Assembly: GCA_036524855.1 (NCBI GenBank)
Contig: DATDBL010000247.1
Coordinates: forward strand, 18,571-82,570
Source of the DNA: Aldersonia sp036524855
GTDB lineage: Bacteria; Actinomycetota; Actinomycetes; Mycobacteriales; Mycobacteriaceae
DNA: 64,000 nt
Direction of reading: 5' to 3'
The position numbers were made by a program, and so were the translations under genes. Of this stretch, positions 32,956 to 40,984 are shown piece by piece. The notes beneath the pieces were generated by a model. It did not search any database. It had not been told where the DNA came from and worked only from the letters and a program-made list of their open reading frames with translations. Position 1 is the first letter of the stretch; each line of letters begins with the position of its first letter.

Positions 32956-33611
32956 GGCAATCGGTATCCTGATCCTCGGACGGTCTCGAGCCGCTCGCTG
33001 CCGATCTTGGCGCGCAGCGAACGGACGAACACGTCGACGACGTTGGAGGCGGGATCGAAGTCGTATCCCCAGACGTGGCCGAGGATCTGCTCCCGCGAGA
33101 GCACCTGACCGTGGTGTCGCATGAACACCTCGAGCAGGGCGAATTCGCGACTGGTGAGGTCGACCATCGTGCCGGCCACCTCCGCCCGGCGCGACCGTAG
33201 GTCCAGTGTCAGGTCGTTCCAGTGCAGCGTCATTCCGGCGGCCGGCTGTGGCGAGTCGTTGAGCCGCAACCTGATTCGGGCGATCAGCTCGGCGAACTGG
33301 AACGGCTTGGTGACGTAGTCGTTGGCACCGCCCTCCAGTCCGGCGACGGTGTCGTGGACACTGTCGCGCGCCGTGAGCACCACCACCGGCGTTGCGACCC
33401 CCTCGCCGCGCAGCCGCTGCAGCACCGAGAACCCGTCCAGCAGCGGCAGGCCGATGTCGAGGACGACGAGGTCGAACTCGCCGGTGCGCGCGAACACCAG
33501 GGCCGCCTCGCCGTCGGACACGTGCATCGTCGTGTAGCCCGCGGCTCGCAGGCCCTTCTCCAGGAACGACGCGATCCCGCGATCATCCTCGGCAACAAGA
33601 ATTCGGCTCAT
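32952..33611 (-). CDS. OmpR/PhoB-family response regulator
   Basis: A 219-residue regulator with a receiver domain (VAEDD acidic pair, phospho-acceptor Asp52 in LVVLDIGLPLLDG, Thr in VVLTARDS, Lys in VTKPF) and a C-terminal winged helix (LTSREFALLEVFMRHHGQVL, then VDVFVRSLRAKIG and VRGSGYRL). It overlaps the kinase stop and the NRPS start by ATGA junctions, so kinase, regulator and synthetase are made together. It is expected to bind direct repeats; three CTCATsT repeats at 11-bp spacing lie before the first gene of this operon (37428-37456). Confidence 0.96.
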   Translation of the reverse strand: MSRILVAEDDRGIASFLEKGLRAAGYTTMHVSDGEAALVFARTGEFDLVVLDIGLPLLDGFSVLQRLRGEGVATPVVVLTARDSVHDTVAGLEGGANDYVTKPFQFAELIARIRLRLNDSPQPAAGMTLHWNDLTLDLRSRRAEVAGTMVDLTSREFALLEVFMRHHGQVLSREQILGHVWGYDFDPASNVVDVFVRSLRAKIGSERLETVRGSGYRLP

Positions 33612-35257
33612 CCGAGACCTCCTGAGCGGTCGGTGACATCTGTGTTCGGCGGCAGGATGATCGGTTCGGTCACCGCGTTGTCGGGACTCTCGGCGGCGGG
33701 CCCGGAGTGCCCACGACCTCGCGGATTCCGGTGTGTCGGCCACACTCCGTGGCCGTGCGGGGCCGCGGTGGCGGCGGTGTGCGGGGCGGGCAGATCCAAC
33801 CCGAATGTCGCGCCCTCCCCGAATACGCTGCGAACCCAGGCCGAGCCGCCGTGCGCCCGGGCGATCGCCTGCACGATCGACAGGCCCAGCCCGGCGCCGC
33901 CGCGCTCGACGGTCGGGCGATCCGGGTCGGATGGTCGCGCATGGGCCGACCCGTGCTGGAATCGGGAGAAGATGGTGGCGGTCTCGTCGGCGCGGATGCC
34001 TGGCCCGGTGTCGCTTATCCACAGACTCAGGCGGCGTTCGTCACCCGCACCGGAGAAGGCCGATCCCAAGCGGATCGCGTCACCGGGATGTGTGTACTGG
34101 ACGGCGTTCGTCGCAAGTTGTAGGACGGCCTGCGTGATCCGCTGCGCGTCGATGACCGCCTCCCCCTCCGCCACCTGCATGAGCAACCACTGGCGATCGC
34201 CGAGGGCGTGGGCCTTCGCTTCGATGTCGAGGGTGAGCTCGGCGACGCTCACCGGGCTCGGTTGCACGAAGTCGGGTCGGTCCGCCTTCGCCATCGTCAG
34301 GAGATCGGACACGATTCGGCCCATCCTGGCGAGCTCTTCGTCCACGAGCCGCAGCGTCTGCGCCTGCTCCTGGGGGTCGGTTCCCATCAGCTCGAGATGC
34401 CCGCGGATGACGGTGATGGGCGTGCGCAGCTCGTGGCTGGCATCGTCGACGAATCGACGCTGGGTGATGTAGGCATGCTCGATCCGGTCGAGCATCGCGT
34501 TGAACGTCTCTGCCAGAGCGGCGATGTCGTCGCGTCCGTGGACCGGCACTCGGGCGGTCAGGTCGTTCTCGCCGATGTCGGCGGCGACCTCCCGCACCGC
34601 GCGCACCGGCGCCAGGATCTGCCCCGCGACGAGCCAGGCGATACCGGCGGTGAGCAGGAGCCCCCCGCCGGCGACGAACGCGGTCGTTCGGATGGCGTTG
34701 TTGACGACGGCTCGCGCCTCACCGGTGAACACGGCCACCACCAGCGCGCCGCTCTGTGTGCCGGCATCGATGTCCGCACGACCCCACCGCATCGGTCCGC
34801 CCGGAGTGTCGATCACGCCCGACGCCGCCTCCGAGTCGCGAATCTGGTTCAACAGTTCGATGTCGGCGGAGAGGTCGTGGGGGAGGCCCGAATCCGGTTC
34901 GCCGCTCCTGTCGAACGGCAGTACCCGATCGTCCGTCAGCCCGATCAACTCCTCGCCTTGGCTGGGACGTTGGCGGGCCAGAAAGACCGACAACAGGCGA
35001 TCGACGGAGGTGAACGGTCGGGTCGTCGTCGGGTCCACGCCCTCGGCCGCGAACGCGCGGAACTCGTCGAGTTCCTGCACGACGTCTCTGTTCGCGGCCC
35101 GGTCCACATCGTGCAGGAACAACATCCGGACGGTGGCGCCGACGGCGATCAACGCGAACGTGGTGGTCAACAGGATCAAGCCGACGATGCGCCAGCGAGC
35201 GGGTATCGACGGGCGTCGCGCGATGACCGACGCGGCGCGGCGCGCGGTGTCAGCCAT
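33608..35257 (-). CDS. membrane sensor histidine kinase
   Basis: A 549-residue kinase. ATG 35257 is chosen because GGAGG then sits about 9 nt upstream; a GTG at 35266 lies inside that site. TM1 is near residues 25-47 and TM2 near 183-208, enclosing a ~135-residue extracytoplasmic sensor domain, followed by HAMP, the dimerisation/phosphorylation box FVDDASHELRTPITVIRGHL (His about 275), QLATNAVQYT, DTGPGIRADE and GGAGLGLSIVQAIA. A ~60-residue disordered Pro/His/Gly-rich C-terminus follows. It overlaps the Asp-rich gene by 8 nt and the response regulator by 4 nt. The signal is unknown; the neighbouring acidic protein suggests a cation or cationic compound. Confidence 0.95.
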   Translation of the reverse strand: MADTARRAASVIARRPSIPARWRIVGLILLTTTFALIAVGATVRMLFLHDVDRAANRDVVQELDEFRAFAAEGVDPTTTRPFTSVDRLLSVFLARQRPSQGEELIGLTDDRVLPFDRSGEPDSGLPHDLSADIELLNQIRDSEAASGVIDTPGGPMRWGRADIDAGTQSGALVVAVFTGEARAVVNNAIRTTAFVAGGGLLLTAGIAWLVAGQILAPVRAVREVAADIGENDLTARVPVHGRDDIAALAETFNAMLDRIEHAYITQRRFVDDASHELRTPITVIRGHLELMGTDPQEQAQTLRLVDEELARMGRIVSDLLTMAKADRPDFVQPSPVSVAELTLDIEAKAHALGDRQWLLMQVAEGEAVIDAQRITQAVLQLATNAVQYTHPGDAIRLGSAFSGAGDERRLSLWISDTGPGIRADETATIFSRFQHGSAHARPSDPDRPTVERGGAGLGLSIVQAIARAHGGSAWVRSVFGEGATFGLDLPAPHTAATAAPHGHGVWPTHRNPRGRGHSGPAAESPDNAVTEPIILPPNTDVTDRSGGLG

Positions 35258-35660
35258 CGTCGTCACCTCCGTCGTCGTCGAAATCGTCGTCGTCGAAATC
35301 GTCGTCGAAGTCGTCGTCGTCGTCCGGCGGCGCCGGGGCAGGGGCCGGCGCCGGGGCCGGCACGGGCGCCCGGGTGGGCACCGGCGCGGGTGCCGGGGCC
35401 GGCGCGGGCTGTGCGGGCACCGCGGCCGGAGGCGGCGCGGGAACCGGTGCGGGCGCCGGGTCGTGCGGACTCGGGGCGACCGAACTCTGCGGTGTTGGTT
35501 CGGGCGCTGCGGTGGGCGCGGGTTCCAGATCGACGGTCACCGTGCGTGAATCGACGGACGGGACTCCCGGTGCGCTGGACACCGCCTGACTCGCCAACAT
35601 GAGCAGCACAGGCATCGCGGCCAGGGCCGCGAGTACCACGAGCAGTTTCAATGTCGGCAC
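35250..35660 (-). CDS. membrane-anchored Pro/Ala-rich protein with poly-aspartate tail
   Basis: A 136-residue protein from GTG 35660. An N-terminal hydrophobic segment (LLVVLAALAAMPVLLMLASQ) serves as signal or anchor, then about 80 residues of Pro/Ala repeats (APAPAPVPTRAPVPAPAPAP) form a stiff spacer, and the C-terminus runs D5-F-D3-F-D4-F-D3-GG-D3-G, 18 Asp in 24 residues. The tail is coded by a GAC/GAT tract with little sequence complexity, which also holds the kinase ribosome binding site. I know no named family. Its place between exporter and kinase genes suggests an extracytoplasmic cation- or product-binding accessory of the sensor; that is inference. The ribosome binding site for GTG 35660 is weak. 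Confidence 0.72.
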   Translation of the reverse strand: MPTLKLLVVLAALAAMPVLLMLASQAVSSAPGVPSVDSRTVTVDLEPAPTAAPEPTPQSSVAPSPHDPAPAPVPAPPPAAVPAQPAPAPAPAPVPTRAPVPAPAPAPAPAPPDDDDDFDDDFDDDDFDDDGGDDDG

Positions 35661-35675
35661 AGTGGAAGAATGCCC

Positions 35676-37376
35676 TTACTCAGTGACCGCGGAGTGAGGC
35701 CCAGATGAGAGGTTCTTCATCTGCGCAGCCCCCTCGACGGCGGACACCTCGGGTGTTTGCGAACCCCGTCGCAGCGGCAACTCCTTCCACATCACCGCCG
35801 CCAGCAGGGCCGCCACGCCCAGGCCGCAGACGACCGGTGAAACCGCACGGAAGGCGTCGGCGAACGCGTCGGCGAACGGCTGGGCGAGGGCGGGATCGAG
35901 CCGCTGGACGATCGAGCTGTCCTCCCGCACCACGCCCAGGCTGTCCGGATCGCGCGCGGCCAGGCCTCGCGCAAGCGCCGTCACGGCAGGATCGGACCCG
36001 GACATCGATCGCGCGACCGCCGCGCGGAATTCCGCCGTCTCGGATGCCGTTTCGAGTTCGGAGGTAAGCCGCCCCGGTAACTGTGCGAAGACGATCGAGA
36101 GGAACACCGCCACTCCGAGGGTGCCGCCGATCTGCCGAAAGAAGCCGGCGGCCGCCGTGGATACGCCCAAATCCGTTGGTGGCAAGGAGTTCTGGATTGC
36201 GACGGTGAGTGGATGGAGGACGCAGCCCAGGCCGATACCGACGACGAAGATGAACGCCATTATCGCGGACACGTCGATCTCGGCCGTGACCCGGTTCGCG
36301 AGCAGGGAACCCGCCGTGAGGATTGCGATGCCGCTCATCGTGAGCTTTCGGTACCGACCCGTCCGGGAGATCATGCGGCTGCACACGACCGAGCCGACCA
36401 CCAGCCCGGCGACGGCGGGCACCATCTGCAAGCCGGCCACCGTTGGTGTCGATCCCTTGACCACCTGGAGAAACTGCGGGATCACCGCGATCGCGCCGTA
36501 CACGACGGCGCCGATGAGAAAGCTGATCAGCACGCCGAGTGCGAAGGCGCGGTTGCCGAAGGCCCGAACGGGAAGCAGCGCACGCTCGCCGAGTCGTGCT
36601 TCGACCAGGACGAAACCGAGGATCCCGACGACGCCGACGGCGAGGCACACCGACGACCGCCCGCTGGCCCAGCCCCAGGTGCGACCCTGATCGGCCACCA
36701 CGAGCAGGGGCACCAAGCCCGCCGTGAGCAGCGCGGCACCGAGCCAATCCACGCTGGTCCGGGTGCGCGGCGGCGACGGAACGCGTAGCCGGGTGATCAC
36801 CGCGACGAGGGTGGCGAGCCCGATCGGCACGTTCACCAGGAACACCCAGCGCCAGCCGGTGATCCCCAGGATCGTCGACTGGCCGGCGAGCAGTCCACCG
36901 ATCACCGGGCCGAGCAGGCTGGCAATGCCGTAGACGGCGAGGATGTACCCCTGATATCGCGATCGTTCCCGGGCCGGGACGAGGTCACCGATCATCGTGA
37001 ACGTCAACGCGATCAGGCCTCCCGCGCCGAGGCCCTGGACCGTCCGGAAGGCCGCGAGGGCCGGCATCGAGGGCGCGAAGGCGCACAGCGCCGAGCCGAC
37101 GGTGAACAGTGTTATCGCCGCGGCGAACAGTGGCTTGCGCCCGTAGCCGTCGGCGAGCTTGCCGTAGAGCGGTGTCGTCACGGTCGCCGCGGCCAGGTAG
37201 GCCGTGGTCACCCAGGCCTGGCGGGAATAGCTGTCCAGGTCGTCGGCGATCGTGCGAACCGCCGTGGTGACGATCGTCTGATCGAGCGTGGCCAGGAACA
37301 GACCGGGAAGGATCACGCACAAAGTCGCCTTGACCTGGCGGTGGGTCGATTCGGCCGATCGGCGGTTGCGCCGCAT
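35676..37376 (-). CDS. MFS drug/metabolite exporter, DHA2 (14-TM, EmrB/QacA) family
   Basis: A 566-residue transporter. Motif C/A-type features are FLATLDQTIVTTAVRTIADD, LYGKLADGYGRKPLF and the long series of hydrophobic helices expected of the 14-TM DHA2 family (GPVIGGLLAGQ, RWVFLVNVPIGLA). It is the first gene of the NRPS operon, 15 nt before the Asp-rich gene, so it probably exports the peptide and gives self-protection. ATG 37376 has no ribosome binding site but TAGGTT lies 6 nt upstream, indicating a leaderless transcript. Confidence 0.94.
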   Translation of the reverse strand: MRRNRRSAESTHRQVKATLCVILPGLFLATLDQTIVTTAVRTIADDLDSYSRQAWVTTAYLAAATVTTPLYGKLADGYGRKPLFAAAITLFTVGSALCAFAPSMPALAAFRTVQGLGAGGLIALTFTMIGDLVPARERSRYQGYILAVYGIASLLGPVIGGLLAGQSTILGITGWRWVFLVNVPIGLATLVAVITRLRVPSPPRTRTSVDWLGAALLTAGLVPLLVVADQGRTWGWASGRSSVCLAVGVVGILGFVLVEARLGERALLPVRAFGNRAFALGVLISFLIGAVVYGAIAVIPQFLQVVKGSTPTVAGLQMVPAVAGLVVGSVVCSRMISRTGRYRKLTMSGIAILTAGSLLANRVTAEIDVSAIMAFIFVVGIGLGCVLHPLTVAIQNSLPPTDLGVSTAAAGFFRQIGGTLGVAVFLSIVFAQLPGRLTSELETASETAEFRAAVARSMSGSDPAVTALARGLAARDPDSLGVVREDSSIVQRLDPALAQPFADAFADAFRAVSPVVCGLGVAALLAAVMWKELPLRRGSQTPEVSAVEGAAQMKNLSSGPHSAVTE

Positions 37377-37382
37377 TGGTTC

Positions 37383-37456
37383 AACCTAGACGGGCACGGT
37401 GAGCACAGAGCTGCAGATGAATGTTTCCTCATGTGCGGCTCATGTCGTCCTCATCT
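37383..37456 (-). promoter_or_regulatory. promoter and OmpR-type operator of the NRPS operon
   Basis: On the minus strand the -10 hexamer TAGGTT (37388-37383) ends 6 nt before the exporter ATG, so transcription should start at or next to that ATG. Upstream, three direct repeats CTCATGT (37428-37434), CTCATGT (37439-37445) and CTCATCT (37450-37456), written on the plus strand, recur exactly every 11 bp, about -52 to -80 from the start. Tandem half-sites one helical turn apart are how OmpR/PhoB regulators bind; the operon's own response regulator is the obvious candidate. No good -35 box is visible, consistent with activation. Confidence 0.72.
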
Positions 37457-37539
37457 GGTCGCGTCGGGCAGAGTTCGGATGAAAGGTTTCTCACGACGGC
37501 TTCATCGTCCCGTCACCCGGCAGGTCGACGCTGCTTCCC

Positions 37540-38808
37540 ATGACGAACCGGACCCTCGCCCCAGCGCACCCGCGAGTCTGCTGGGCGGCCCGAACAGGAC
37601 CGACCGCCGGCACGATTGCGCAGACGACCCTCGCCACCGACGCCGCGGCGGTGCTGCACCGGGTCGGGTCGGTTTCGTTGGGTGCCCGTGCGGTGGAGGT
37701 GTCGGCCGCACTGGACGCGGTGCGACGTCTGCGGACCGATCTGCGGACCCTGCGGCCGATCCTCGACCGCGGGTGGTCGGTGCGGTTGCGCGGCGCCCTG
37801 GAACCGGCCCACGACCTGTTGGCCGCGATCGCCGCCGTCGACGACGACGTCGAGTTGCTGGCCGGCTGGAGCACCGACCCGAGCGCCCGGCCGTTCGTGG
37901 TTCGGCTCGCCGCGCGCCGGGACCCGCTGCTGGCGATGGTGGGCACTGCGGTCGACCCCGCCACGGTGGATGCGCTGGAATCGTTCGCGCGCGGCGTCCG
38001 CCCGGCCCCGTTGCGCACGGTCGCACCACTCGGTGACGCGCATCAGCCGTCGGCGGTCGTGGTCGTTCCGATGCTGTACCGACGGTGGCGAAAGCTGGTC
38101 AAGCAAACCGATCCGGGCGACCTGCCGACCGTCGCGCGCCGTGCGCGGGAGTGTCTGATCGCGGCCGACCTGGTCACCCGGGCCGGGCCCGACGTCTCCC
38201 GCCTGGTCGCTCTCACGGGTCGTCTGTTGCGCTGCGTGCGGGCGGCCGCGCTTGCCGAGCGTGCTGGCCTGCTGGGTGCGCAGGCTCCGGCGGGAGCGTT
38301 GCGGGACTGGTTGGCGTGCCTGGCGGCGGGCAACGGGGCGGGCGAGCGCGACGTCGTAGCCGCGCACGCCCAGGTCGCGTCCTCCCGGGGGGAGCTGCTG
38401 TCGCCGAGTACCGCGCCGTTGAGGGTCGGGGCCGGCGGTCTCGTCGTGCGCCATCGCGGTGCCGCGACGGAAGTGCTCCTCGTGCACCGGAATCGGCACG
38501 ACGACTGGTCGATCCCCAAGGGGACCGCCCTGCCCGGCGAGTCGGCCGAGCAGTGCGCCCTGCGGGAGGTGTGCGAGGAGACCGGGCTGCGCTGCCGGCT
38601 GCAGCGCGAGCTGCACGCGGTCTCCTATCGCGATCGCAATGGTCGGGTGAAGGTGGTGCGGTACTGGTTGATGGCCCCGCTCGCCCGGGAGTGCCGACCC
38701 GACCCCGAGGAGATCGACCAAACCCGTTGGGTCCATGCGGAACTGGCGAAGTCCGTGGTTGCCCGCCAACGGGACCGGGCCGTGCTGAACGCCTACCTCG
38801 GGCTGTGA
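37540..38808 (+). CDS. CHAD-NUDIX fusion hydrolase
   Basis: A 422-residue protein. The N-terminal ~290 residues look like a divergent CHAD domain (AVRRLRTDLRTLRPILDRGW and later Arg-rich helices), a helical fold that binds inorganic polyphosphate. The C-terminal ~130 residues are a NUDIX hydrolase with the complete box GTALPGESAEQCAL, REVCEETGL and WSIPKG before it. NUDIX enzymes cleave nucleoside-diphosphate-linked compounds and (di)phosphoinositol or polyphosphate-like substrates. ATG 37540 faces away from the NRPS operon; the next gene starts 1 nt after its stop. CHAD assignment is by pattern only; the NUDIX part is secure. Confidence 0.85.
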   Translation: MTNRTLAPAHPRVCWAARTGPTAGTIAQTTLATDAAAVLHRVGSVSLGARAVEVSAALDAVRRLRTDLRTLRPILDRGWSVRLRGALEPAHDLLAAIAAVDDDVELLAGWSTDPSARPFVVRLAARRDPLLAMVGTAVDPATVDALESFARGVRPAPLRTVAPLGDAHQPSAVVVVPMLYRRWRKLVKQTDPGDLPTVARRARECLIAADLVTRAGPDVSRLVALTGRLLRCVRAAALAERAGLLGAQAPAGALRDWLACLAAGNGAGERDVVAAHAQVASSRGELLSPSTAPLRVGAGGLVVRHRGAATEVLLVHRNRHDDWSIPKGTALPGESAEQCALREVCEETGLRCRLQRELHAVSYRDRNGRVKVVRYWLMAPLARECRPDPEEIDQTRWVHAELAKSVVARQRDRAVLNAYLGL

Positions 38809-38809
38809 C

Positions 38810-40627
38810 GTGTTCACCGTCCTGTGGCAGTTCCGTCGGACGCTGGCCCGCCACCACAGGAGGTTGGCGCTCGGCGGAGTGCTTGTCCTGATCGGCGCCG
38901 CGCTCGCCCTCGCCCTGCCCTGGCCGTTGAAGATCGTCGTCGACAACGTCATCGGGACCGAGCCGCTCACCGGGTTCGCTGCCTCGTTGCTCGGTCCGGC
39001 GACGACCGCAGGCCAACACGGCGTGCTGTGGACCTGCGTGGGCGCCACCATCGTCCTCGCCGCACTCGGCGGCGCCGTCACCTACGTCGCCGAGCGGACG
39101 CTGTCCGGTGTGGGCGAGTGCATGCTCGCCGACCTGAGGACGACGACGTTCGTGCACCTGCAACGGTTGTCGCTCGGCTATCACCAGCGGCAGCGGGTGG
39201 GTGACCTCGGAAACAGACTGACCGCCGACGTCAACACGATTCAGGGCCTGCTCGTCGCGGTCCTGTCGGTACTGCTGCCCAACGCCGCCGTGCTGATCGG
39301 CATCCTCGTCATCAGTTTCATGATCGACGCCGCGTTCGCGCTGTTGTCGCTGCTGGTGGTTCCGCCGTTGTATGCGGTGTTGGTCCACTACCGCCGGCTG
39401 ATCAAGCGCTGGGCGACGACCGCACGTCGGGAGGAGGGCAACGTCGCCTCGCACGCGACGGAGATGCTGTCGGCGATCCGGCTCGTCAAGAGCTGCTCCG
39501 CGGAGGATCGTTCGGCGTCTCGATTCCACGCCTACAGCGCGGCAAGGCTCGCCGCCGGGCTGCGGCGCGTGGACTTCGCCGCCCGGCTGCCCGCCGCGGT
39601 CGACGTGATCGTGCACGGCGGACGCGCGCTGGTTCTGCTCGTCGGCACCCTGCGGGTGCTCGACGGCTCGATGGACCTGGGTCTGCTGTTGGTGTTTCTC
39701 GCCTACAACGAGCGGCTCTACCAGCCGGTCAAACAGTTGGCGAAGCTGACGACGACGATCAGCAAGGGGCAGGCCAGCGCCGAACGGGTGCGCGAGGTGC
39801 TCGACGTCGAGGCCACGGTGCGCGACCTGCCGCACGCGCGACCGCTGCGCCGGATGCGCGGCCACGTGGAGCTGCGGAACGTCACGTTCGGATACGACCG
39901 TGCCCACCCCGTGCTGCGCGACGTGTCGCTGTCGGCGCGGCCCGGGCAGCTGATCGCTCTCGCCGGTCCGACCGGGGCCGGCAAGTCCACGATCACCGGC
40001 CTCATCCCGCGGCTGCACGACGTCGATTCCGGATGCGTCCTGCTCGACGGTCACGACGTCCGCGATCTCACCGTGGACTCGGTGCGTGGCCAGGTCGCTG
40101 TCGTGCTGCAGGACGCGCCGCTGGTGTCCGGCACGATCCTGGAGAACCTCGCGCTCGGTGCGCCGTTTGCGAGTCGGTCGGAGCTGATCGCGGCGGCCAA
40201 GGCCGCCCACGTCGACGAGTTCGTCCACCGGCTGCCGCTGGGGTACGACACGCCGGTCGCGGAGGGCGGCACGACCCTGTCGGGGGGCCAGCGGCAGCGA
40301 ATCGCCGTCGCGCGCGCACTGGCACGCAACGCGCCGGTGGTCGTCCTGGACGAGCCGACGTCCGGCCTCGACGCGCTGAGCGAGTCGCTCGTCCTCGCCG
40401 GCCTAGAGCGGCTCACCGCCGGCCGCACCGTGATCGTGGTGGCACACCGGTTGTCCACGCTGGTCAATGCGGACCGCATCTACGTCGTCGAGCACGGCCG
40501 GGTGGTCGACGCGGGGACCCATCGCGAACTGTCCGCCCGCCCCGGCATCTTTCGAGACATGACGGTGCTGCTCCGAAGCGGCGGCGTCCCCGCGGCCCGC
40601 TCCGAGATCGCCACGAGGGCGTCGTGA
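38810..40627 (+). CDS. ABC exporter, fused membrane-ATPase half transporter
   Basis: A 605-residue type-IV (ABCB-like) exporter. Six hydrophobic helices lie in the first ~300 residues (LVLIGAALALALPWPLKIVV is the first), then the ATPase has Walker A AGPTGAGKST, signature TLSGGQRQRIAVARAL, Walker B VVVLDEPTSGLD and VVAHRLSTL. It functions as a dimer. GTG 38810 is 1 nt after the CHAD-NUDIX stop, so the two form an operon. It could be a second exporter for the neighbouring NRPS product or a separate lipid or peptide flippase; nothing decides. Confidence 0.93.
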   Translation: MFTVLWQFRRTLARHHRRLALGGVLVLIGAALALALPWPLKIVVDNVIGTEPLTGFAASLLGPATTAGQHGVLWTCVGATIVLAALGGAVTYVAERTLSGVGECMLADLRTTTFVHLQRLSLGYHQRQRVGDLGNRLTADVNTIQGLLVAVLSVLLPNAAVLIGILVISFMIDAAFALLSLLVVPPLYAVLVHYRRLIKRWATTARREEGNVASHATEMLSAIRLVKSCSAEDRSASRFHAYSAARLAAGLRRVDFAARLPAAVDVIVHGGRALVLLVGTLRVLDGSMDLGLLLVFLAYNERLYQPVKQLAKLTTTISKGQASAERVREVLDVEATVRDLPHARPLRRMRGHVELRNVTFGYDRAHPVLRDVSLSARPGQLIALAGPTGAGKSTITGLIPRLHDVDSGCVLLDGHDVRDLTVDSVRGQVAVVLQDAPLVSGTILENLALGAPFASRSELIAAAKAAHVDEFVHRLPLGYDTPVAEGGTTLSGGQRQRIAVARALARNAPVVVLDEPTSGLDALSESLVLAGLERLTAGRTVIVVAHRLSTLVNADRIYVVEHGRVVDAGTHRELSARPGIFRDMTVLLRSGGVPAARSEIATRAS

Positions 40628-40755
40628 CCGCGGCGACGCTCGGGCTGCCCCAGACGTTGCTGTCGTCGGCGGCCCGACGTCTCGCGGAATCCGGTGTCCA
40701 CGCCCACCCGTCGGGTCTAGCCTGGTATCACTCCGGCTCGTCCGAGGAGGAAGCC

Positions 40756-40977
40756 ATGAGCAACGGTGCCGCACTGCCCAAGGGCGCGCGCGTAACGGGG
40801 AAGACGCGGGACAAGCTACAGGTGCAATTGAAGAAACAGTACGAGGCCGGCGCGAGCATCCGCTCGCTCGCGCAGGCGACCGGACGGTCCTACGGGTTCA
40901 TCCACAACGTGCTCGTCGAGGCCGACGTACCGCTGCGGGGGCGGGGCGGGGCGAATCGACGCAAGGCCACCCGCTAG
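40756..40977 (+). CDS. small helix-turn-helix protein (Rv1473A-like)
   Basis: A 73-residue basic protein from ATG 40756 behind GAGGAGG. TRDKLQVQLKKQYEAGASIR, then SLAQATGRSYGFIHNVLVEA form a helix-turn-helix, followed by a Gly/Arg tail (RGRGGANRRK). The same kind of gene lies next to acnR in mycobacteria (Rv1473A), so position and size agree. DNA-binding target unknown. TAGCCT at 40718-40723 is a possible -10. Confidence 0.85.
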   Translation: MSNGAALPKGARVTGKTRDKLQVQLKKQYEAGASIRSLAQATGRSYGFIHNVLVEADVPLRGRGGANRRKATR

Positions 40978-40984
40978 CCGACAT

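Noticed and set aside
35266..35330. The GTC/GAC trinucleotide tract as a CRISPR or tandem-repeat locus
   Set aside because: It is in-frame Asp coding sequence of the 35250-35660 gene, with no spacer structure.
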